From assembly GCA_964565405.1 (NCBI GenBank), contig CAZMEW010000024.1, positions 1 through 13,319 of the forward strand: a stretch of DNA of 13,319 nucleotides. The letters are read 5' to 3'. Both the position numbers and the translations under genes were made by a program. This DNA is from UBA922 sp964565405. GTDB lineage: Bacteria; Patescibacteriota; Patescibacteriia; Magasanikbacterales; UBA922. Below the pieces are notes generated by a model, which had not been told where the DNA came from, made no database searches, and was given only the letters and a program-made list of their open reading frames with translations. How positions within the stretch are numbered: the first letter of the stretch is position 1; every line of letters starts with the position of its first letter. Below are positions 1-7,527 of the stretch, piece after piece.

Positions 1-7
1 TAAATAT

Positions 8-59
8 GATACCGAGGTAAACCCGTCAACAATTTTGTTGGCAAAGGTCGGAGTATACC
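8..59 (+). ncRNA. L10-type ribosomal protein leader (5' side may be cut by window edge)
   Basis: This stretch directly precedes rplJ. A basal stem can be drawn from ATACCGA (9-15) and TCGG-AG-TAT (48-56), with AG as a two-base bulge. Inside it is a hairpin, CAACA (27-31) with TGTTG (36-40). The element CCGAGGT and the purine-rich GCAAAGGT facing it resemble what I recall of the L10 leader family, in which free L10 or the L10-L7/L12 complex binds the mRNA and represses its own operon. The fold is drawn by eye and no covariance model was run. Location and partial pairing support the call; the exact boundaries are uncertain. Confidence 0.55.
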
Positions 60-68
60 GTGTATGTC

Positions 69-93
69 TGTGGTTCACAAAACCACATTTTTT
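69..93 (+). terminator. Attenuator-like hairpin between L10 leader and rplJ
   Basis: TGTGGTT (69-75) pairs perfectly with AACCACA (81-87) around a five-base loop, and six T follow at once (88-93). This is the form of an intrinsic terminator. It lies only 8 bases before the rplJ ATG, so transcripts stopping here would carry no gene. With the leader just upstream, it fits attenuation of rplJL by L10 binding, but the switch itself is inferred. The stem is only 7 bp, so termination may be partial. Confidence 0.6.
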
Positions 94-101
94 ATTTGTT
101 T

Positions 102-623
102 ATGCCAAAAACTAGAGCGCAAAAAGAAGAGGCAATGCAGACTCTTGTAGATACCTTAAAACAGTCTAAGTCAGTCGTATTTGCGAACTTTCAAGGACTT
201 AAGGTTTCTGAATCAGAAGAACTTCGCCGATTGTGCCGAAAAGAAGGTGTCGAGTATATTGCTGCCAAGAAAACTCTTGTGGCAAAGGCTCTCAAAGACG
301 CTGGACTAGAAGCAAATCCAAAAAGTTTTGAAGGTGCGGTATCAGTTGTATTTGGAATTAAAGATGAGGTTGCTCCTGCGCAGATTCTTGCAAAATTCGC
401 GAAAACTCACGAAGCAGTAAAACTCTTCGGTGGAATTCTCGAAGGTGCATTCATCGATGGTAAGAAAGTAACCGAACTCTCAAAACTTCCAAGCAAACAA
501 CAGCTTCTCGGTCAATTGGTGGGAACACTCAACGCTCCGGTATCCGGATTCGTGAATGTACTTGCTGGTAATCTCCGAGGACTTGTAACCGTATTGGGCG
601 CGATTAAAGATTCAAAAGTTTAA
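102..623 (+). CDS. rplJ: 50S ribosomal protein L10
   Basis: L10 (uL10) forms the base of the ribosomal stalk: it anchors to 23S rRNA through its N-terminal globular domain and carries L7/L12 dimers on its C-terminal helix. The protein has 173 residues against about 165 in E. coli. It opens MPKTRAQKEEAM, followed by the typical VVFANFQGL segment and a conserved basic RRLCRKEGVEY..AAKKTLVAKAL region. The C-terminal part from about residue 130 is the hydrophobic helix that binds L7/L12. An in-frame GTG at 60 would add 14 residues, but these would be translated from the leader and attenuator hairpin, so ATG 102 is preferred. There is no Shine-Dalgarno sequence; a T-rich tract runs up to the ATG. 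rplL follows after 23 bases and is probably co-transcribed. Confidence 0.97.
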   Translation: MPKTRAQKEEAMQTLVDTLKQSKSVVFANFQGLKVSESEELRRLCRKEGVEYIAAKKTLVAKALKDAGLEANPKSFEGAVSVVFGIKDEVAPAQILAKFAKTHEAVKLFGGILEGAFIDGKKVTELSKLPSKQQLLGQLVGTLNAPVSGFVNVLAGNLRGLVTVLGAIKDSKV

Positions 624-646
624 TACTAGTTATTAATTACTTATAT

Positions 647-1054
647 ATGTCAGAAGAAACAAAAGTTGTAGAAGTACCAGCAAAATTCCAGTCTCTGGTA
701 GCAGAGATTGAAAAGATGTCTGTACTTGATCTCGCTGAACTGGTAAAGGTTCTCGAGGAAAAATTCGGAGTTTCAGCTTCAGCTCCAGCTATGATGATGG
801 CTGCACCAGGTGCAGCAGCGGGCGGAGCAGCTGCTGAAGAGAAAACTGATTTCACTGTTGAGCTTACTGAAGCAGGTGGAAATAAGATTGCCGTAATCAA
901 GGTAGTAAAAGAAATCACTGGACTTGGTCTTGCTGAAGCAAAAGCACTCGTTGACGGAGCTCCAAAGGCCGTTAAGGAAAAAGTTGCAAAAGCAGAAGCT
1001 GAAGAGATGAAAAAGAAAATCGAAGAAGCTGGTGGAAAAGTTACTTTGAAGTAA
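647..1054 (+). CDS. rplL: 50S ribosomal protein L7/L12
   Basis: L7/L12 (bL12) is the multi-copy stalk protein that recruits and stimulates the translational GTPases EF-Tu, EF-G, IF2 and RF3. The product has 135 residues. It shows the N-terminal dimerisation domain (about 10-40, with MSVLDLAELVKVLEEKFGV), an Ala/Gly-rich flexible hinge (about 44-64, with AAPGAAAGGAAAEE) and the C-terminal factor-binding domain (about 67-135, with TDFTVEL, KIAVIKVVKEITGLGLAEAK, LVDGAPKAVKE and the end GGKVTLK). The hinge is unusual only in having an MMMAAPG stretch. It follows rplJ closely and ends at a strong hairpin terminator. The expected next genes, rpoB and rpoC, are absent; the neighbour is a convergent gene. 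Confidence 0.98.
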   Translation: MSEETKVVEVPAKFQSLVAEIEKMSVLDLAELVKVLEEKFGVSASAPAMMMAAPGAAAGGAAAEEKTDFTVELTEAGGNKIAVIKVVKEITGLGLAEAKALVDGAPKAVKEKVAKAEAEEMKKKIEEAGGKVTLK

Positions 1055-1067
1055 ATTTTCCTTCCAC

Positions 1068-1097
1068 AAAAAAATCCTCCATTCTGGAGGATTTTTT
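1068..1097. terminator. Bidirectional intrinsic terminator
   Basis: TCCTCCA (1075-1081) pairs with TGGAGGA (1085-1091) around a three-base loop. Seven A (1068-1074) precede the stem and six T (1092-1097) follow it, so it reads as a terminator on both strands. It serves rplL on the plus strand (stop at 1054) and the convergent membrane-protein gene on the minus strand (stop at 1115). Confidence 0.88.
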
Positions 1098-1114
1098 AAT
1101 ACAGTACATTTGTA

Positions 1115-3404
1115 TTAGAGTTTGAACTTATATATAGTTGTTCCGTCAAGTATGTATGCTTCCTTTTCGTTTGCGCTAATTACCATACCACTTGGGTTTT
1201 GCCACACGTCTGAACTGAATTGTTTTTTGAAGTTTCCTTCCTTGTCAAGAACGACGACACGTTTTCTCGATGGTTCGAGAATATAGAGATTGGTAAATTC
1301 ACTGGTTGTCTCGATTTGGACGGGAGATTCAAGTAGGGGGTCAAGTCCGGCAATTTCAAATGGCTGCTCTTCTCCGGCACTTAATTTTATTATTTTACCT
1401 TTTGATGTTAATACAAATACGTCTCCATCAATTCCAAATGAGATAGCATCATGGAGTATATTCGGGTCCTGTATAGATTTTATCCAGACGGTTCCGCCAT
1501 CGTACCCAACTTGTGTAGGATTGTGGCGGTAGATGGTCGCATTGACTGTGTCGAGTGTGTATAGCCGTGCATTATAGAGACCGATGTCTGCAAGCGAGAC
1601 ACCCTGGTTTGGGTAGGTAATAGTTTTTGAGACCACGCTCTGTGTCGGGGTGTCATAAGTAACAATTGCACTACTTCCCGAAATGAACGCGACTTGTAGA
1701 GCATCTTTTGAGGGGTAACCATGAGAAAGTTCGCCTGCGGTCTCTGCACTCTTTTTTTCTACCGTTCCCGTTAGAGTTGATACTATATAGAGTGACGAAT
1801 CACTATGTCCGGTCGCAATCAATTTGTCGCCTACTAAAATTAATGAATCTGTTTTTGCTTGTGGTTCTGAATCAATAATGTTTATTATTTTTTCAGGAGT
1901 AATTTCGGTTATTTTTTGTACTTTCAGTAATAGCTCATCAAATTCTGCTTTGAGATCATCTGCGCGTTTTTGTTTTTCCTCGGTAGTGTGCTGCAATTGA
2001 GCGAGCTCTTCAGTGGCTGTGCGCACCAAGTCAAGTGCTTTTCTATTTTCTCCATAGAGTAGGTAGGATTCTACTTCTTTTCTTTTTTCATCTATTTGTG
2101 CCATTTGAGCCTGATATGTTTCTTCCTGTGCAGCTTCTTTTTGTTTTTCTTTCATGTACATGATGCTTCCTATAAGAATAGCAATGCCGATAATTAATAC
2201 CAGTAGGAGAATTTTTCCAAATATACCTAATCCTGTGATTCGATCGGTAAATCGTCTCCATGAACTCTTATATCCTTCAATCAATGTCCTTCGGTTACCG
2301 TTGTAATTACTTATCAGGCACCATACGATAGCTAGAAATTTGCCTAATGCGAGTAAGATATTTTTTATTACATACCAGAGGGCTTTTGCAATCCAGACCA
2401 ATGCTTTTCCGAGTAGGACGAGGATGGTACTTGCTCCACCTCCACCACCCGCTGGTACAGTGCGTTTTTTTCGGTAATGTCCACTATTTGTTTCGCGTAT
2501 GGTTGCTTGATATTGATGAGGTTCATTATTTTCTTCGTTTTCAATTTTTTTTGTGCCGCCTTTGAATGATTTTGCCAGATGAGAAAAGACCTTGGGTGAT
2601 AAGGTATTTTCTGTTGATTTGGTGGTATCAAGTAACTTTTCCATTGACTCTTCTGACCCAATTGATGTTTTGTATATTGGTTTTTCTCGCTTTGGCACAT
2701 CAACTATTTCAACGCCAGTCAGGATCATTCCACCAAACGAATATTCTGAAGAAATGCCTTCAAGGGTTTTTTGGACTTGATGAGCAGATTGTTTTGCATT
2801 CCTTCCAACAATCATTTTTGCTATTCGATCGTGAGAAAGATATTTGAGTATGTGTGGTGTTGAGATATAGACTGCTTCGTCGATCGTAAAATTACCTTCA
2901 ACTACAGAGGAAAAAAACATGTGCTCAGAATATGACGTCTCATCAATAATTTTGGTAAATGAGGGACCTTCAGCGGTGGTATAGGCAAGTATCGCAAGAA
3001 TTTCTCCCCGATATGCAAATGAGACTTTATTTCCGTTGATGACCCCGACGGCCATGTGTATATTTCGCTCATCCATTCCATTTTCTAGAAGTATACGAGC
3101 TTTTCTATTGAGTTTTTCGACTACTGATTCAAAATGCCGTGCTTCAGGATCAGGATCGTTTCTTGTTTCGCCATCGTATCCGCTGTAGTAGAGTGTTTCT
3201 CCGTCTGTGATCAGCTCTTCGATTATTCCGAGTATTTCTCCCTCGGGATGGTCCAGTTCTGTAAGTACAAAAAAATATCCCTGATTTTCTCCATCAGGTT
3301 TTCCAGGGGACGCAATATGGAGAAGTACGTGGNNNNNNNNNNTGGGATAGGTGGGGATTTTTTCCCTCAATGAAAAATTCGTACAATTCACTTTTTATAG
3401 GCAT
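1115..3404 (-). CDS. Large membrane protein: possible PPM-phosphatase-like domain, TM helix, coiled coil, C-terminal beta-propeller
   Basis: About 758 residues; not a named family to me. In order: a soluble N-terminal domain (about 1-230) whose spacing of strand-like segments (NIHMAVGVINGNKVSFAYRGEILAIL, later DEAVYISTPHILKYL and SFGGMILTG) recalls the PPM/PP2C phosphatase fold, but without the metal-binding Asp residues; a charged linker; a hydrophobic stretch (about 320-361) after a Gly run; a clear TM helix (about 391-413, LLLVLIIGIAILIG); a coiled coil (about 414-492); and a C-terminal domain (about 505-758) of repeated strands typical of a propeller. Topology probably puts the phosphatase-like part inside and the propeller outside. 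Start: the frame that is open through the N gap begins with GTG at 3391, but ATG at 3404 in another frame gives a more natural N-terminus (MPIKSELYEFFI) and joins the body in frame if the gap is a multiple of three, including zero. I therefore extend the gene to 3404. It is transcribed alone, divergent from the regulator gene. Confidence 0.75.
3333..3342. other. Assembly gap (10 N)
   Basis: Ten consecutive N lie inside the 5' end of the minus-strand gene. Ten is a common placeholder length, so the real distance may differ or be zero. Reading-frame comparison on the two sides (see the membrane-protein gene) favours a true length divisible by three rather than ten. Confidence 0.95.
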
Positions 3405-3408
3405 AGCT

Positions 3409-3437
3409 TTGACACTACCATATACCCATAGTATACT
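3409..3437 (+). promoter_or_regulatory. Near-consensus sigma70 promoter of the plus-strand gene series
   Basis: TTGACA (3409-3414, perfect -35) and TATACT (3432-3437, five of six matches to TATAAT) are separated by exactly 17 bases. Transcription would start near 3444, some 60 bases before the regulator ATG at 3504. The -10 lies in the 10-bp palindrome TAGTATACTA (3429-3438), which could also be an operator. This is the strongest promoter seen in the window and probably drives the genes from 3504 onward. Confidence 0.8.
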
Positions 3438-3457
3438 ACACTTATCCTATTTCGCAA
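3430..3457 (-). promoter_or_regulatory. Sigma70-type promoter for the minus-strand membrane-protein gene
   Basis: Read on the minus strand, TTGCGA (3457-3452, four of six matches to TTGACA) and TATACT (3435-3430) are 16 bases apart. Transcription would start near 3423, giving a leader of about 19 bases to ATG 3404. The -10 box lies on the same palindrome as the plus-strand promoter. The -35 match is moderate. Confidence 0.5.
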
Positions 3458-3503
3458 CCATTCCTTTCATAATTTTGCTTAGTTAGGAGCTTTTATTACG
3501 CTT

Positions 3504-4103
3504 ATGCTCGAACACTTATTTGGCTCAAAGACCAGAGTAAAAATTCTCAAATTATTGTACCGAAGGCCTGATCGCCCTTTTTTTGTTCGTGAACTTTCAC
3601 GGGAGATTGGTGTGCAGATTAACGCAGTGCGTAGAGAACTCGAGCTTTTGTTGGAACTCGGTATTATTGTTGAAAAAATAGATGCGAAACCTCATGATCT
3701 TGAAAAAGCCGGTGTCACACTTCGAAAATATTACCAACTTAACCCTGAATCACTATTGTATTCAGAGCTTCAAGCGCTGCTTATCAAAGAAACAGTTATT
3801 GAACAGAAACAATTGATTACCGACCTGAGCACTAAAATTGGAGATGTTAAATTACTTATTTTAACCGGAGCTTTTACCCATGACACTAAGGTTGAGACGG
3901 ATATTCTTATTGTAGGATCTATCAAACTTAGAGCCTTGACTAAATTACTCGAGCACTATCAACATGAACTTGGCTTTGATATCCGTTACACCATTATGAA
4001 TGAAGATGAGTTTGCTGATCGTCGCTATGTTATGGATAAGTTTTTGTTTTCTATTTTTGAAGCTGAACATCTCAAAGTTATTGACCGTATCGCGCAGAGT
4101 TAA
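3504..4103 (+). CDS. Winged-helix regulator with a degenerate nucleotidyltransferase-like domain
   Basis: The 199-residue protein starts with a winged helix-turn-helix of the ArsR/MarR type (about 1-80: SKTRVKILKLLYRRPDRPFF, VRELSREIGVQINAVRRELELL, ending in a YYQLNP wing). The C-terminal half (about 113-199) resembles the small MNT-type nucleotidyltransferase fold: LLILTGAF at 117-124 sits where GS-containing motif I is expected, TDILIVG (132-138) sits where S-D-x-D-L is expected, and a C-terminal helix follows. Only one of the two catalytic Asp residues is visible (D133; the next position is Leu) and GS is replaced by GA, so catalysis is doubtful and a ligand-sensing role is possible. It is the first gene after the shared divergent promoter and may regulate it. 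An AGGAG (3485-3489) lies 14 bases before the ATG, too far for an ideal ribosome binding site. Confidence 0.7.
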   Translation: MLEHLFGSKTRVKILKLLYRRPDRPFFVRELSREIGVQINAVRRELELLLELGIIVEKIDAKPHDLEKAGVTLRKYYQLNPESLLYSELQALLIKETVIEQKQLITDLSTKIGDVKLLILTGAFTHDTKVETDILIVGSIKLRALTKLLEHYQHELGFDIRYTIMNEDEFADRRYVMDKFLFSIFEAEHLKVIDRIAQS

Positions 4104-4126
4104 AGGGTCATGAGTTAATTATCTGT

Positions 4127-4510
4127 ATGTATCTTTTTATTGATCCTTCGCGTCATGAGTCTGTCAGGTTAGTCGTGCTTCGTGCTGACGTAGAACAAGA
4201 ATATATTTATCAGGTGAAGAATAGGGAATTGCTTCATATGATTGTTGATACACTTGATCGGGAAGGGGAAAGTATTGGCGACATTGAAGGTATTGTCGTA
4301 TTGGTTGGGGTGGGTGGTTTTTCAAGTACGCGAATTGCAAGTGTTGTCGTGAACACTCTTGCTTTTGCGCTTCGCGTCCCTGTAGCCTCAACAACACAGG
4401 AACACATTCCTACTTCGACTACGGTTGCCACCTTTTTTGGTCCAGAATCATCTACTCAGTATATTTTGCCAACTTATAGCGGAGAGCCTAATATCGGCAC
4501 TTCGAGCTGA
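4127..4510 (+). CDS. tsaB: Short TsaB-like protein (tRNA t6A37 synthesis complex subunit)
   Basis: TsaB dimerises with TsaD (and TsaE) to transfer threonylcarbamoyl to A37 of ANN-decoding tRNAs. The protein shows an ASKHA-like first strand with IDPS (5-8) in the place of the family's IDTS, and GVGGFSSTRIASVVVNTLAFALRVPVA (about 61-87), which matches the family signature GPGSFTGLRIG...A.ALA..L.IP. The last residues, ILPTYSGEPNI, resemble the usual C-terminal P-x-Y-x-R-x-P motif. At 127 residues it is a little over half the normal 200-230; the second subdomain appears reduced to a short linker. The core needed for the TsaD interface is retained. There is no sign of a frameshift: the next gene begins 8 bases after the stop and no missing segment appears in the other frames. 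Gene name inferred from these motifs. Confidence 0.7.
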   Translation: MYLFIDPSRHESVRLVVLRADVEQEYIYQVKNRELLHMIVDTLDREGESIGDIEGIVVLVGVGGFSSTRIASVVVNTLAFALRVPVASTTQEHIPTSTTVATFFGPESSTQYILPTYSGEPNIGTSS

Positions 4511-4518
4511 AAATTTGT

Positions 4519-6003
4519 ATGCTTTCTTCCTATCAACGATATCGTCTCTATGAAATTCTCCCTGGCTTGTCGGTCTGGGGAACACTTATATTGTCTATTG
4601 TACTTTCTTTTCTACACCCGTTGTCCATGATTTACTTTATCATTGTCTTTGATGTGTACTGGGTTTTGAAGGTTTTTAATTTTGCATTTTATTTGATCGT
4701 TTCATGGGTGAGATATCTTCGGGTACGACGAATAGATTGGAAAGATGCTCTCAAACATGATATCGCTCAAGTGGATCGCCTCAAACATATTGTTTTTTTG
4801 ACAGTACTTAATGAGACGTGGGATGTTATTGAAACTGCGATTGAAAGTGTTGCAGCGTCTGTTTATAATCCCAAGTCCTTTACACTCGTTATCGCTGGAG
4901 AAGAACGGGAAGCGGCACATTGTACTGATGTCTTTGAAAAAATCAAAGGGCGGTTTTCTCATTCTTTTGCACATATTGCGTTTACGCTTCACCCGAGTTC
5001 GTTGCCAAATGAAATTCCAGGAAAAGGCTCAAACTTACATTATTCCGAAACCCAGATTACTGCATATATTGATGAAAAGGGTTGGAAATATGAGGATGTA
5101 ATTGTCACTGTTTTTGATATTGATACTGTGTGTCATCCGAATTATTTCGCTTATCTTACTTACGTATACGCTACACATCCCAATCCAACTCGAAGTTCAT
5201 ATCAGCCTATTGCACTCTATAATAATAACATGTGGGAATCTCCTTCTGTTTTACGTATTATGGCATTTGGTACAACCTTCTGGATGATGATGTCACTAGC
5301 GAGACAAGATTCACTAGTTACTTTTTCGTCGCATTCTATGAGTTTTAGGGCATTATTTGATGCTGGATTTCATGACAAACGTATCGTAAGCGAAGATTCG
5401 CGTATTTTTTATCAGTGTCTTCTTGCGTATAACGGAGATTATCACGTAACCCCACTCTATATTCCTGTATCTATGGATACTGTACGTGATGCTTCCTGGA
5501 TTCAGAGTATTAGAAATCTCTATCGACAGCAGAGGCGATGGGCGTGGGGAGTCGAACATGTGCCGTATTTATTATGGGAATTCCGAAAAAAAGGAAATTT
5601 GATCCCATGGTATACTAAATTTAAATGGTTATTTATTGAGTGGGAAGGGAAGTGGTCCTGGTGTCTTGCGGCATTGATCATTACTATCCTTGGTAGATTT
5701 CCACTTTGGATCGCTTCGCCCAGTATTCGACAGAGCGCACTATATTTTAATGCGCCTCATTTGCTTGAAATTCTCATGACAGCTGCTATGACGGGACTTA
5801 TTTTATCTGCAATATTGAGCTTGCCTTTGCTTCCACCTCGACCACAAACACATCCACGATATCGATATATCATTATGCTTCTGCAGTGGGTGCTTTTGCC
5901 GATTTCAATGATTTTTGTTGCTGCAGCCCCGGGTATTGATGCAGTCACTCATTTGATGTTTGGAAAGTACTTAGGATTTAATATTTCACAGAAAAAGCGT
6001 TAA
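4519..6003 (+). CDS. Membrane glycosyltransferase, GT2 family, processive type
   Basis: The 494-residue protein has two N-terminal membrane segments (about 17-34 and 36-64), a cytoplasmic catalytic domain (about 85-345) and about three C-terminal membrane segments (about 381-399, 413-436, 449-471). The catalytic signature is complete: VFLTVLNE (92-99) for nucleotide binding, FDIDT with the metal-binding D-x-D at D200/D202, the catalytic base region SEDS at E292/D293, and Q-x-x-R-W at Q337-R340-W341. Q-x-x-R-W marks processive GT2 enzymes such as cellulose, hyaluronan and poly-GlcNAc synthases. It likely uses a nucleotide sugar in the cytoplasm to build and export a polysaccharide or to glycosylate a lipid carrier; the sugar cannot be read from the sequence. 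The DUF4012 gene follows 20 bases later. Confidence 0.85.
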   Translation: MLSSYQRYRLYEILPGLSVWGTLILSIVLSFLHPLSMIYFIIVFDVYWVLKVFNFAFYLIVSWVRYLRVRRIDWKDALKHDIAQVDRLKHIVFLTVLNETWDVIETAIESVAASVYNPKSFTLVIAGEEREAAHCTDVFEKIKGRFSHSFAHIAFTLHPSSLPNEIPGKGSNLHYSETQITAYIDEKGWKYEDVIVTVFDIDTVCHPNYFAYLTYVYATHPNPTRSSYQPIALYNNNMWESPSVLRIMAFGTTFWMMMSLARQDSLVTFSSHSMSFRALFDAGFHDKRIVSEDSRIFYQCLLAYNGDYHVTPLYIPVSMDTVRDASWIQSIRNLYRQQRRWAWGVEHVPYLLWEFRKKGNLIPWYTKFKWLFIEWEGKWSWCLAALIITILGRFPLWIASPSIRQSALYFNAPHLLEILMTAAMTGLILSAILSLPLLPPRPQTHPRYRYIIMLLQWVLLPISMIFVAAAPGIDAVTHLMFGKYLGFNISQKKR

Positions 6004-6023
6004 GTTAGAATTGAGCATTGACT

Positions 6024-7493
6024 ATGTCTCCACATTCTCGAGCAATTTCTAGAAAGAGAAAAAAATGGCCATATATTGTGGGTGGTATTTTTTTGTTTTT
6101 ATGCCTTCTTGGTTTGGTCGTCCAGTACACCATACGTAATATTGATATATCAAGACTTCTATCTTCGCGTTTTTTGCAAAATCAGATTAGTAAACAATCC
6201 GGAAATACTGAAGGAGATATTTTTGCATTATTACCTCGTGCACTTGGTTTTGATACGCCTAAAACATATTTGATTTTATTTTTGAATAATACCGAACTCC
6301 GACCTGGCGGTGGATTTATTGGTGTGTATGCTACTATGAGGGTGGATAAGGGAGGTATGGAGGTTCTAGCGCTTGAAGGGACTGAGATTCTTGATAACCG
6401 ATCTTCAAAAGAAGGAGTACCTGCACCCCCTGACCCACTACTTCAATATCTTAATGTCAAAGGATGGTATTTTCGAGACAGTAACTGGTCACCCGATTTT
6501 TTTGAAAGTTCCAAGCAGGCATTATCACTCTATGGTCGTGAAAATGGTGTTGCGTCAACCACGATCGATGCTGTAATTGGAGTAACAGCAACTGTCCTTG
6601 AAGAGCTCATGAAAAAAATCGGTTCGCTTACTATTGATGGTATTACTTTTACACCAGATAATGTTATTGCTGAATTGGAGCATGAAGTCGAGTATAAATT
6701 TGAGGAACGAGGAATCGCACGTTCTGAGCGTAAGGAGATTATTCAACCATTGATGCATGCGATTGTTGAAAAACTGAAAAATGATGTGTTGTTACATCCA
6801 TTTGAATACCGAGCGCTTGCCGAACAACTGGTGGAACAAAAACATATCGTTGTCTATGCGACTGATCCGGTTGTTCAGGATGCCCTGAACAACCACGCGA
6901 TCGGTGGTCGGGTAAGAAATACTGATGGGGATTATCTGCTGTGGTCGGACGCAAATTTGGGAGCTCTCAAAACTGATCATGCAATCAATCGCACACTTAC
7001 TTATTCATTGGCACCGATTAGTGAAAATGGTAGAACATATTATGAAGCTACTGCGACCATGACGTATGAACATACCCATGATTTTGATTGGAGAACTTCG
7101 AGATATCTTGTGTATGCACGCGTGTTTGTTCCTCAGGGTTCACAACTTGTAAGAACAGAAGGCTCCACCAAAGGTGGTATTCAGTCTGGACAAGAGTTGG
7201 GAAAACAATGGTTTGGAACTTTTGTCTCTGTTGCACCTTTGACTACTCACTCGCTTAGCTTCACCTATCGGTTACCCGAATCGATCAGGGAGCAGATTGA
7301 TTCAAAATTGTACACATTATTGGTTCAGAAACAAATTGGACTAGTAGATGCCTCATTGACGCTCAACCTTGATTTTGATACAACTATCGAGTCAGCTGAT
7401 CCAGCAGAAATACAAGAAGAATGGGGGAACGATGGGTATGTGATTGAAATGCCATTTGTTCATGATGTGAATTTTGATGTAGAGCTTAAATAG
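6024..7493 (+). CDS. DUF4012 membrane-anchored protein
   Basis: The product has 489 residues. After a basic N-terminus (RKRKK, 10-14) comes one membrane anchor (about 16-35), with the remainder predicted outside the cell. The DUF4012 hallmarks are ELRPGGGFIG (91-100) preceded by a LILFLNNT strand, and YFRDSNWSPDFFESSKQAL (149-167). DUF4012 proteins are common in Gram-positive bacteria and CPR, often beside glycosyltransferases or exopolysaccharide genes; their biochemical role is not established as far as I know, though the extracellular position suggests cell-wall or polymer attachment. An in-frame TTG at 6018 would add two residues; ATG 6024 is preferred. It sits between the GT2 gene and mreB, which fits an envelope job. 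Confidence 0.88.
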   Translation: MSPHSRAISRKRKKWPYIVGGIFLFLCLLGLVVQYTIRNIDISRLLSSRFLQNQISKQSGNTEGDIFALLPRALGFDTPKTYLILFLNNTELRPGGGFIGVYATMRVDKGGMEVLALEGTEILDNRSSKEGVPAPPDPLLQYLNVKGWYFRDSNWSPDFFESSKQALSLYGRENGVASTTIDAVIGVTATVLEELMKKIGSLTIDGITFTPDNVIAELEHEVEYKFEERGIARSERKEIIQPLMHAIVEKLKNDVLLHPFEYRALAEQLVEQKHIVVYATDPVVQDALNNHAIGGRVRNTDGDYLLWSDANLGALKTDHAINRTLTYSLAPISENGRTYYEATATMTYEHTHDFDWRTSRYLVYARVFVPQGSQLVRTEGSTKGGIQSGQELGKQWFGTFVSVAPLTTHSLSFTYRLPESIREQIDSKLYTLLVQKQIGLVDASLTLNLDFDTTIESADPAEIQEEWGNDGYVIEMPFVHDVNFDVELK

Positions 7494-7527
7494 TCTATAC
7501 GTTGCGTGTAGAGAAATATTTAATTGT

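Noticed and set aside
60..101. Upstream GTG start that would extend L10 by 14 residues
   Set aside because: It would be translated from the attenuator hairpin, and the added residues do not look like L10; ATG 102 gives the expected N-terminus.
779..1069. Minus-strand open frame opposite rplL
   Set aside because: rplL is certain and the opposite frame is Phe/Ser/Cys-rich noise.
3389..3391. GTG start for the minus-strand membrane protein
   Set aside because: It depends on the gap being exactly ten bases and gives an unlikely N-terminus; ATG 3404 fits better.
4500..4530. Frameshift splitting a longer TsaB
   Set aside because: The C-terminal tail motif is already present before the stop, the GT2 gene starts 8 bases later, and no frame holds the missing part.
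6018..6023. TTG start for the DUF4012 gene
   Set aside because: It adds only two residues; the ATG at 6024 is a standard start.
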